Part shown: positions 34,202 through 41,427 of the stretch, one piece after another
Numbering within the stretch: the stretch's first letter is position 1
How the letters are laid out: each line of letters opens with the position of its first letter
Origin: Promicromonospora sp042731755
GTDB taxonomy: Bacteria > Actinomycetota > Actinomycetes > Actinomycetales > Cellulomonadaceae
DNA: 64,000 nucleotides
Direction: 5' to 3'
Assembly: GCF_042731755.1 (NCBI RefSeq)
Contig: NZ_JBHWLR010000018.1
Span: 42,488-106,487, forward strand
Made by a program: the position numbers and the translations under genes
Notes under the pieces: generated by a model
Database searches by the model: none
Told to the model about the DNA's origin: nothing
What the model saw: the letters and a program-made list of their open reading frames with translations, nothing else

Positions 34202-35049
34202 GGCGTCGCGGCCGGTGCGACCCGGCGGGCGAGGAAGGCCGCCGCGGTGTCCATGGCGCGGGCCGCCGCCGGCTCGGTGGTGTGGTGGTGCTGGAAGACG
34301 TGCGCGCTGCCCGGGTAGACCTCCAGCGTCACCTCGACGTCGGCCTCCGCGGCCCGCGCGGCCAGCCGGGTGCTGTCGTCGAGCAGCACCTCGGCGGAGC
34401 CGACCTGGAGCAGCAGCGGCGGCAGGCCGCGCAGGTCGGCGAGCACCGGGCTGGCCAGGGGGTTGCGGGCGTCCGCGGCGTCGGACAGGTAGGTGGCCGC
34501 GTACTCCCGGATGTCGGCGGCGTCGAAGATGGGGTCCACGCTCTCCTTGCCGGTGAGGCTCGCGCCGGACAGCGTCAGGTCGAACCAGCCGGAGAAGGTG
34601 ACGACGGCGGCCGGCAGCGGGAGCCCGGCGTCGCGGGCGGCCAGCACCGTGGCCAGCGCGAGCCCGCCGCCCGCGGAGTCGCCGGCGACCACGACCCGGG
34701 CAGGGTCGGTCTCGGCGAGCAGCGCCCGGTAGGCGGCCAGCCCGTCGTCGACCGCCGCGGGGAACGGGTGCTCGGGGGCGAGGCGGTAGTCGGGCGCCAC
34801 CGCGCGCAGGCCCGCGCGGGCGGCGAGCGCCGCGGCCAGCGGCACGCCTGTGCGGGCGTCGCCGATCACGTAGCCGCCGCCGTGCAGGTAGAGCAGCACG
34901 CCGGCGTCGTCGTCGGTCTGCGGCCCGGCGATGTCCAGGGCCGGGACGCCGCCGAGCGTCGTCCCGGTCACGCGGGTGCCGTCCGGCAGCGGGAGCCGGC
35001 CGAACGACGAGTAGAAGGTGCGGAGCTCGGCGAGCGAGTTCTGGTCCAT
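34174..35049 (-). CDS. alpha/beta hydrolase, HSL-like esterase
   Basis: A 291-residue esterase of the hormone-sensitive-lipase family: oxyanion-hole motif LYLHGGGYVIG (about 72), nucleophile VVAGDSAGGGLAL (about 140), catalytic Asp region LQVGSAEVLLDDS and His in YPGSAHVFQ. It acts on short-chain esters by analogy. ATG 35049 is 30 nt from the divergent MarR gene; two MarR-type palindromes start 25 nt away, so it is very probably the regulated target. Confidence 0.88.
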   Translation of the reverse strand: MDQNSLAELRTFYSSFGRLPLPDGTRVTGTTLGGVPALDIAGPQTDDDAGVLLYLHGGGYVIGDARTGVPLAAALAARAGLRAVAPDYRLAPEHPFPAAVDDGLAAYRALLAETDPARVVVAGDSAGGGLALATVLAARDAGLPLPAAVVTFSGWFDLTLSGASLTGKESVDPIFDAADIREYAATYLSDAADARNPLASPVLADLRGLPPLLLQVGSAEVLLDDSTRLAARAAEADVEVTLEVYPGSAHVFQHHHTTEPAAARAMDTAAAFLARRVAPAATPQRSRSARV

Positions 35050-35073
35050 GGTTCCCCTCGGTGCGCGAAGATA

Positions 35074-35109
35074 GATTCCATGGAAGCCAAACAAGATTCC
35101 ACGGAATCT
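35074..35109. promoter_or_regulatory. two MarR operator palindromes, 21 bp apart
   Basis: GATTCCATGGAA (35074-35085) and AGATTCCACGGAATCT (35094-35109, perfect 7-bp arms) share TTCCayGGAA. Their centres are 21 bp apart, two helical turns on the same DNA face. The first contains the MarR start codon. Confidence 0.7.
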
Positions 35110-35571
35110 ATTCCTCGGGACGGGGGCGTGCTCGACGGCGCGCGGCTGCTCGACGACCTCGTCCGGGTCGAGGTCCGGCTATACACACTGCTCGACGCGC
35201 GCCTGCGGGCCGCGCACGGGCACGGGCTCGGCCGGGTCGACCTGCTGCGCGCCGTCGACGCGGTCCCGCGGTGCCGGGTCTCCGACCTCGTCCGACGCCT
35301 CGGGATCACCGTCGGCGCGGCGAGCAAGGGGGTGGACCGGCAGGTCCGGGACGGGCTGGTGCGCCGGCAGGCCAACCCCGAGGACGGCCGGTCCTCGTTC
35401 CTGGAGCTCACGCCCGCCGGGCGACAGGTGCTGGACGAGATGCTCCCGACGCTCGACCGCGAGACGGCCGAGGTGCTGCGGGGCACGGGTGTGCCCGACG
35501 GCGACCTCGCGCGCCTGGCGCGGATCCTCGCGGCGGTGCGGGGCGGCCTGGAGGCCGGGAGCGCGAGGTGA
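35080..35571 (+). CDS. MarR family regulator
   Basis: A 163-residue winged-helix regulator: helix VRVEVRLYTLLDARLRAAHGHGLGRVDLLRAV, recognition region RVSDLVRRLGITVGAASKGVDRQVRDGLV and wing RRQANPEDGRSSFLELTPAGRQ. ATG 35080 lies inside the first of two TTCCAyGGAA operator copies, so binding should block both its own expression and the divergent esterase. Ligand unknown. Confidence 0.9.
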   Translation: MEAKQDSTESIPRDGGVLDGARLLDDLVRVEVRLYTLLDARLRAAHGHGLGRVDLLRAVDAVPRCRVSDLVRRLGITVGAASKGVDRQVRDGLVRRQANPEDGRSSFLELTPAGRQVLDEMLPTLDRETAEVLRGTGVPDGDLARLARILAAVRGGLEAGSAR

Positions 35572-35597
35572 GGACGTCGCCGTCGGGCAGGAAGGCC

Positions 35598-35744
35598 TCA
35601 GCCCGTGAACAGCGGGATGACGCTCCGGACCGTCTGGAACAGCCCGTAGGCCAGGGGGACGGTCACCACGAGCCAGGTGAGGATCAGCCGCGGGACCTGG
35701 TTCGGCGGCTGCTCCGGCGTCCGCTCCTGGGTCTGCTCGACCAT
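35598..35744 (-). CDS. one-helix small subunit of the OFA transporter
   Basis: A 48-residue protein: polar N-terminus rich in Glu, Gln and Pro, then one membrane helix (about 18-40, PRLILTWLVVTVPLAYGLFQTV). It starts 2 nt after the stop of the MFS gene. Short single-helix proteins directly behind OFA-family transporters are a recurrent actinobacterial arrangement that I recall being named 'MFS transporter small subunit'. A structural partner role is inference. Confidence 0.7.
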   Translation of the reverse strand: MVEQTQERTPEQPPNQVPRLILTWLVVTVPLAYGLFQTVRSVIPLFTG

Positions 35745-35746
35745 GG

Positions 35747-37144
35747 TCACACCTTCCCTTCGGCGAACTCGTCCGTGCGGCCCGGCCGCTCGTGGAACCG
35801 GGCCGCGACCGGCCGGACCAGGGCGTTGGCCACGAAGCCGACGGCGAGGACGGCCACCATGGTGAACAGCGCGGGCCGGTAGTCGGCGGCGACCAGCTCG
35901 CCGGGCGTGCCCTGGGCGTCCAGGAACCCGTTGATGATCAGCGGCCCGGCGATGCCCGCGGCCGACCACGCGGTGAGCAGGCGGCCGTGGATGGCGCCCA
36001 CCTGGAAGGTGCCGAACAGGTCGCGCAGGTAGGCCGGGACGGTGGCGAAGCCGCCGCCGTAGAACGACAGGATCACGGCGGCCACCAGCACGAAGATCAC
36101 CGTGGACGTGTGGCCGACGGTGGCCAGGAGCACGTACAGGATCATCCCGACGCCCAGGTACATGACGTAGATGGGCTTGCGGCCGATGTAGTCCGACGTG
36201 GAGGACCACACGAAGCGGCCGGCCATGTTGAACAGGGACAGGAACGCCACGAACCCGGCCGCCGTCGCCGGCGCGACGGACGAGACGCCGTCCACCCGGA
36301 AGAAGTCCTGGATCATCGGCGCGGCCTGCTCCAGGATGCCGATGCCCGCCGTCACGTTGCAGAACAGGACGGTCCACAGGAACCAGAACTGCGGGGTCCT
36401 GATCGCGTTCGCCGCGGAGACGTTCCCGGTCGAGACCAGCGGCTTGGCCGCGACGGCGGCGGCGTCGAACCCGGCGGGCGTCCAGCCGGGCGGCGGCACC
36501 TTCACCGTGAACACGCCCAGCATCATCACCAGGAAGTACACGATGCCGAGGGTCACGAAGAGCGAGGTGACGGCGCTGCCCGACGCCACCGAGGTGGGGT
36601 CGGTGGGGTCGTAGCCGCTGTCGTAGGCGGCCATGAGCTGCCGGGACAGGGGCGAGGCGATGAGCGCGCCGCCGCCGAACCCCATGATCGCCATGCCCGT
36701 GGCCAGGCCCGGCCGGTCCGGGAACCACTTGATCAGCGTGGACACCGGCGAGATGTAGCCGATGCCGAGCCCGATGCCCCCGATGAACCCGTACCCGAGG
36801 TAGACGAGCCAGAGCTGCGACGTCGCGATGCCGAGCGCCCCGACGAGGAACCCGGAGGCCCAGAAGCAGGCCGAGGCGAACATGGCGGCACGGGGCCCGG
36901 CGCGCTCCACCCACGTGCCCAGCACGGCGGCCGAGAGGCCGAGCATGACGATGGCGATGGAGAAGATGACGCCGATCGCGGTGAGGCTGGTCTCGAAGTG
37001 GGCGACCAGCGCGCTCTTGTAGACGCTGGTGGCATAGGCCTGGCCGATGCACAGATGGATGGCGAGCGCGGCCGGCGGGATGAGCCACCTGCTGTAGCCG
37101 GGCTTTGCCACCGTGTGCTCCCGGTCGAGGAACGACAGTGCCAT
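35747..37144 (-). CDS. OFA family MFS transporter (oxalate/formate antiporter-like)
   Basis: A 465-residue major facilitator with 12 predicted helices. OFA-type features: PPAALAIHLCIGQAYATSVYKSAL in helix 1, GYGFIGGIGLGIGYISPVSTLIKWFPDRPGLATGMAIMGFGGGALIASPL, TPQFWFLWTVLFCNVTAGIGIL and GRFVWSSTSDYIGRKP. The family exchanges small carboxylates such as oxalate and formate. A TTG precedes the ATG directly; I chose ATG 37144. With fdhF-like and fdhD genes 2-7 kb away, carboxylate/formate handling is a reasonable but unproven theme. It is followed by its small subunit. Confidence 0.9.
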   Translation of the reverse strand: MALSFLDREHTVAKPGYSRWLIPPAALAIHLCIGQAYATSVYKSALVAHFETSLTAIGVIFSIAIVMLGLSAAVLGTWVERAGPRAAMFASACFWASGFLVGALGIATSQLWLVYLGYGFIGGIGLGIGYISPVSTLIKWFPDRPGLATGMAIMGFGGGALIASPLSRQLMAAYDSGYDPTDPTSVASGSAVTSLFVTLGIVYFLVMMLGVFTVKVPPPGWTPAGFDAAAVAAKPLVSTGNVSAANAIRTPQFWFLWTVLFCNVTAGIGILEQAAPMIQDFFRVDGVSSVAPATAAGFVAFLSLFNMAGRFVWSSTSDYIGRKPIYVMYLGVGMILYVLLATVGHTSTVIFVLVAAVILSFYGGGFATVPAYLRDLFGTFQVGAIHGRLLTAWSAAGIAGPLIINGFLDAQGTPGELVAADYRPALFTMVAVLAVGFVANALVRPVAARFHERPGRTDEFAEGKV

Positions 37145-37286
37145 CAAGCACCTCCTCGTGCTCAGGGGATCAGGTCGCAGTAAGTGCGGTTTCTCCCGTT
37201 TGCGTGGGCACGCTACTGGCGCTGGATGCCCGGGTCAATGGTCGACGGCGGCGCGCCTCACCCCGGCGCGCCGCCGTGCCCCCGGC

Positions 37287-38603
37287 TCAGTGCCGCGGGC
37301 TGCGCACCGCGGCCAGGAACAGGGGGAGGTGGGTCTCGGTGTGGGCGATCCGCAACAGGTAGGGCCGGTCCACGGTCATGCGGACGGCAGGCCCGCCCGC
37401 CGGAGCCCCGCTCGTCGCGACACCGATCTCGGTGACGGCGGCCGCGACCGTCCCGTCCTCGTCCAGGCGCAGGTAGGCCTGCTGCATCGCCTGGCTCACC
37501 CTGAGCTGCTCGGCGGTGCTGATGCCCGTGAGGTCCGGGGCGTCGTACAGCCCGCCCAGGCCCGCCTCGTCCAGGGCCGGGGCCAGGTCCAGCGTCGGCG
37601 GTTCGAGCTCCAGCGTGGGCATGGCGAGCTCGACGAGCCGGGGCGCCGCGTCGTCGAGGGCGGTGGTGAGGGCGGTCAGCGTGCCGGGCGCGACGTCCGC
37701 CGGGTCGGTGTCCTCCGGCGGCAGCAGCACGTCCGCGTGGAACGCCTCGCCGTAGGGGAGCCGGACGGCGGCCCAGCCGTCCTGCTCGGCGTACCCCCAG
37801 GACTCGGTGCCGTGCAGCATCTCGACGGGCCCGGTGCCCTCGGGGCCGGTGAAGTCCTCGTCCCGCGTGGCGTGCTCCTGGAACGGCGTGTCCCAGCGGG
37901 CCGCGAGCAGGATCGCGTTCTGCAGCACCAGGCGCAGCATCGGGTCGGGCTCGATCGCCGACTCCTTGATCAGGCCGCCCGTGTGGTGGTTCACCCAGGC
38001 GTCCAGCACCTTCTTGCCCGAACCGGTGCCCAGGTCGGTGCGCTGCACCCCGGCGTCGAACGCCGAGGCGAGCGCGTCCAGGTAGTCCGGCTCGACGGCG
38101 AGCCGGTCGTCGAGCACGGCCTGGTTCGCCAGGTGCAGCACCGGGCGGTCGGGGAGGTCGTCGTCCTGCGCGACGCCGGGGTCGCCGTCGTGCCTCGCGA
38201 GCTCGGCCGTCAGCGCGTTGTAGGCCGCGGTGCGGTCCTCGCCCGAGGCGCCGAGCGCGGCGTCCAGCGCCGTCGCCGTCTCGCCGCGCGCACCCTCGGC
38301 GAGCAGGGCCAGCGCGAAGGTCAGGGACGCCGGGGAGACCAGGGCGTTGTCCTTCGTCGTGGCGGTCGCGCGCAGGGCGAGCAGGCCCAGCTCCTCCGTC
38401 GCGACGACGGCGTCGGCGCTCGCGGATGCGTCGGCGACCGCGACGGTGACACGTGGCGCGTCCGACCGTTCCAGGCCCTCGTCCGCCGCGGGTCCGCAGG
38501 CGGTCAGGACGAGGACGGCGGCGGTGACGACCGCCGTCGAGGTCGTCGCACCGGGCGCGCGACGGTGGGTGGCGGGATGCGCGGACGGATCGCGACGCTG
38601 CAC
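37287..38603 (-). CDS. serpin lipoprotein
   Basis: A 438-residue serine-protease-inhibitor fold, rare in bacteria. The signal peptide ends in the lipobox VLTAC near residue 36, anchoring it outside the membrane. Serpin landmarks: NALVSPASLTFALALLAEGARGET, FTGPEGTGPVEMLHGT, MPTLELEP, the hinge/reactive-loop region LDEDGTVAAAVTEIGVATSG (about 378-397) and the distal RPYLLRIAH. The hinge keeps small alanines as inhibitory serpins do. The scissile P1-P1' residues cannot be fixed by eye. Start GTG 38603 has GGAGG 5 nt upstream. Confidence 0.88.
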   Translation of the reverse strand: MQRRDPSAHPATHRRAPGATTSTAVVTAAVLVLTACGPAADEGLERSDAPRVTVAVADASASADAVVATEELGLLALRATATTKDNALVSPASLTFALALLAEGARGETATALDAALGASGEDRTAAYNALTAELARHDGDPGVAQDDDLPDRPVLHLANQAVLDDRLAVEPDYLDALASAFDAGVQRTDLGTGSGKKVLDAWVNHHTGGLIKESAIEPDPMLRLVLQNAILLAARWDTPFQEHATRDEDFTGPEGTGPVEMLHGTESWGYAEQDGWAAVRLPYGEAFHADVLLPPEDTDPADVAPGTLTALTTALDDAAPRLVELAMPTLELEPPTLDLAPALDEAGLGGLYDAPDLTGISTAEQLRVSQAMQQAYLRLDEDGTVAAAVTEIGVATSGAPAGGPAVRMTVDRPYLLRIAHTETHLPLFLAAVRSPRH

Positions 38604-38693
38604 GGTTTCCTCCAGGTCGGTGGCCCGCACGGGCGGGTGGGGTCCTGCTCCGGATGTGTCGTGACGCGTCCCGTGCTTGCACCATGCCTCGTC

Positions 38694-38731
38694 TCAGACG
38701 TACAGGTCACCCGGGTGACCTGTACGTCTGA
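38694..38731. repeat. perfect 38-bp palindrome (family C)
   Basis: TCAGACGTACAGGTCACCC and its exact reverse complement abut with no loop. It lies in the 224-nt region between the divergent serpin and tex genes, so it is not a simple terminator. It resembles the element at 53768-53809. Confidence 0.85.
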
Positions 38732-38827
38732 CACGCGTGGGCGGATGCGACAGATGTCAGTGGCGGCGGGCACAATCACTCCCGACCATCCCGGTGGGTT
38801 CGACCCCCTGAAGTGAGGTAGTGGACG

Positions 38828-41236
38828 TTGGCAAGCATCAACCAGCGCATCGCCGAGGAGCTGGGCGTTCGGGAGGGGCAGGTGACCGCGGCGGTCGACC
38901 TGCTCGACGGCGGCGCGACCGTGCCGTTCATCGCCCGGTACCGCAAGGAGGTGACGGGCACCCTCGACGACGCGCAGCTGCGCACCCTCGAGGAGCGGCT
39001 GCGGTACCTGCGCGAGCTCGAGGAGCGGCGCGCGGCGATCCTGGCGTCGGTGCAGGAGCAGGGCAAGCTCACGGACGAGCTACGGGCCCAGATCCTGGCG
39101 GCGGAGACCAAGTCGCGTCTGGAGGACATCTACCTCCCGTACAAGCCCAAGCGGCGCACCAAGGCGCAGATCGCGCGCGAGGCCGGGCTGGAGCCGCTCG
39201 CCGTGGCGCTGCTCGGCGACCCGTCGCTCGACCCGACGGAGGCCGCCGGCCCGTACGTCGACGCCGACAAGGGTGTGGCCGACACGGCCGCGGCGCTCGA
39301 CGGCGCCCGGGCGATCCTCGTGGAGCGCATGGGGGAGGACGCCGACCTGATCGGCACCCTGCGCGAGCGGCTGTGGAAGCGCGGGCGCATGCTGTCCGCC
39401 GTCCGCGACGGGGCGCAGGACAAGGGCGCGAAGTTCTCGGACTACTTCGAGTTCGCCGAGGCCCTGTCCAGCCTGCCGTCCCACCGCGTGCTCGCCCTCT
39501 TCCGGGGCGAGAAGGAGGACGTGCTGGACCTGACGATCGAGCCGGAGGAGGGCATCGAGGCGGGCGTGCCGACGTCGTACGAGGCCACGATCGCCCACCA
39601 GTTCGACATCACCAACCAGGGCCGTCCGGCCGACCGCTGGCTGGCCGACACCGTCCGCTGGGCCTGGCGCACCAAGATCCTGGTGCACCTCGGCATCGAC
39701 GTGCGGCTGCGGCTGCGCTCCGAGGCGGAGGACGAGGCCGTGCGCGTGTTCGCCGCCAACCTGCGCGACCTCCTGCTCGCCGCGCCCGCCGGCACGCGGG
39801 CCACGATGGGTCTCGACCCGGGCCTGCGCACCGGCGTCAAGGTCGCCGTCGTGGACGCCACGGGCAAGGTCGTGGAGCACGCGACGATCTACCCGCACCA
39901 GCCCGCCAACCGCTGGGACGAGTCGCTGGCCGTGCTGGCCCGGCTGGCCCAGAAGCACAAGGTGGACCTGGTGGCGATCGGCAACGGCACGGCGTCGCGC
40001 GAGACCGAGCGGCTGGCCGCCGACCTCATGAAGAAGGTGCCGGAGCTCGGCCTGACCAAGGCCGTCGTGTCCGAGGCGGGCGCGTCCGTGTACTCGGCGT
40101 CCGCCTACGCGAGCGCGGAGCTGCCCGACCTCGACGTGTCCATCCGGGGCGCCGTCTCGATCGCGCGCCGCCTGCAGGACCCGCTCGCCGAGCTCGTGAA
40201 GATCGACCCGAAGTCGATCGGCGTGGGCCAGTACCAGCACGACATCACCGAGACCAAGCTGTCGCGGTCGCTGGACGCCGTGGTGGAGGACTGCGTGAAC
40301 GGCGTCGGGGTGGACCTGAACACCGCGTCGGTGCCGCTGCTCTCGCGCGTCTCGGGCATCACCGCGACGCTCGCCGAGAACATCGTGGCCCACCGCGACG
40401 CGAACGGCCCGTACGGGTCGCGGGCGGCGCTCAAGAACGTGCCGCGGCTGGGCCCCAAGGCCTTCGAGCAGTGCGCGGGCTTCCTCAAGGTCTCGGGCGG
40501 CGCCGAGCCGCTGGACGCGTCGTCGGTGCACCCCGAGGCGTACCCCCTGGCGCGGCGCATCGTGACGGCGTCGGGCGCGGACGTGCAGGCCCTCGTCGGC
40601 AATCGCGGCGCCCTGCGCACGCTGAAGCCCACCCAGTTCGTGGACGAGACCTTCGGTCTGCCCACCGTGACCGACATCTTCGCCGAGCTGGAGAAGCCCG
40701 GCCGCGACCCGCGTCCGGCGTTCACCACGGCGTCCTTCGCCGACGGCGTCGAGACGCTGGGCGACCTGGTGCCCGGCATGGTGCTGGAGGGCCAGGTCAC
40801 CAACGTCGCGGCGTTCGGCGCGTTCGTCGACGTCGGCGTGCACCAGGACGGGCTCGTGCACGTCTCGGCCATGTCCAAGAACTTCGTCAGCGACCCGCGC
40901 GAGGTCGTGAAGTCGGGCGACATCGTCAAGGTGAAGGTCATGGACGTGGACCTGCAGCGCAAGCGGGTCTCGCTGACCCTGCGCCTGGACGACGAGATCG
41001 GGGCGGCCCCCGGCGGCCGCACGTCTGGCGGCTCCCGCTCCGACGGGGCCGGCGGCCAGGGCGACGGCCAGCGCGGCGGCCGTCCGGGCGGCGGCGAGGG
41101 CCGCGGCCGCGGTGGACAGGGCCGTGGCCAGGGACAGCGCGGGCAGGGCGGTCAGGGCGGACAGGGTGGCCGCGGCCGCCCGGCCCCGGCCGACACCGCG
41201 ATGGCGGACGCCCTCCGCCGCGCAGGCCTGGCCTGA
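38828..41236 (+). CDS. tex: Tex family RNA-binding transcription accessory protein
   Basis: An 802-residue Tex/Spt6-like protein. Order: N-terminal helical domain (VPFIARYRKEVTG near residue 30), YqgF-like RNase H fold (GLDPGLRTGVKVAVVDATG, about 335), helix-hairpin-helix repeats (LNTASVPLLSRVSGIT), and an S1 RNA-binding domain (GMVLEGQVTNVAAFGAFVDVGVHQDGLVHVS, about 650-720). A Gly/Arg/Gln-rich RGG-like tail follows (about 725-785). It acts with RNA polymerase and nucleic acids. The start is TTG 38828 behind GAGGT; no ATG is available near the conserved N-terminus. Confidence 0.95.
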   Translation: MASINQRIAEELGVREGQVTAAVDLLDGGATVPFIARYRKEVTGTLDDAQLRTLEERLRYLRELEERRAAILASVQEQGKLTDELRAQILAAETKSRLEDIYLPYKPKRRTKAQIAREAGLEPLAVALLGDPSLDPTEAAGPYVDADKGVADTAAALDGARAILVERMGEDADLIGTLRERLWKRGRMLSAVRDGAQDKGAKFSDYFEFAEALSSLPSHRVLALFRGEKEDVLDLTIEPEEGIEAGVPTSYEATIAHQFDITNQGRPADRWLADTVRWAWRTKILVHLGIDVRLRLRSEAEDEAVRVFAANLRDLLLAAPAGTRATMGLDPGLRTGVKVAVVDATGKVVEHATIYPHQPANRWDESLAVLARLAQKHKVDLVAIGNGTASRETERLAADLMKKVPELGLTKAVVSEAGASVYSASAYASAELPDLDVSIRGAVSIARRLQDPLAELVKIDPKSIGVGQYQHDITETKLSRSLDAVVEDCVNGVGVDLNTASVPLLSRVSGITATLAENIVAHRDANGPYGSRAALKNVPRLGPKAFEQCAGFLKVSGGAEPLDASSVHPEAYPLARRIVTASGADVQALVGNRGALRTLKPTQFVDETFGLPTVTDIFAELEKPGRDPRPAFTTASFADGVETLGDLVPGMVLEGQVTNVAAFGAFVDVGVHQDGLVHVSAMSKNFVSDPREVVKSGDIVKVKVMDVDLQRKRVSLTLRLDDEIGAAPGGRTSGGSRSDGAGGQGDGQRGGRPGGGEGRGRGGQGRGQGQRGQGGQGGQGGRGRPAPADTAMADALRRAGLA

Positions 41237-41284
41237 CACCCTCCGCGAGCTGCGCTCGCGGGCCGCGCTCGCGGCCTGAGGAGG

Positions 41285-41346
41285 AGCCGAACGTAGGGTT
41301 GGTCGCAGCAAGAGGCGTGATGGGGCGACCAACCCTACGTTCGGCT
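41285..41346. repeat. 22-bp perfect inverted repeat (family A)
   Basis: Arms 41285-41306 and 41325-41346 (AGCCGAACGTAGGGTTGGTC core) are perfectly complementary around an 18-nt loop. It lies between tex and the TetR-type gene in the same orientation and probably terminates tex. GC-rich smaller stems (41243-41280) precede it. Confidence 0.85.
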
Positions 41347-41427
41347 ACCAGGTGATGCCTGGAGCGGGCCCGGCATGGGAGACTGGGTGCCGCATCGTCG
41401 GCCCCCACCGGAGACCAAGTACGCCCC

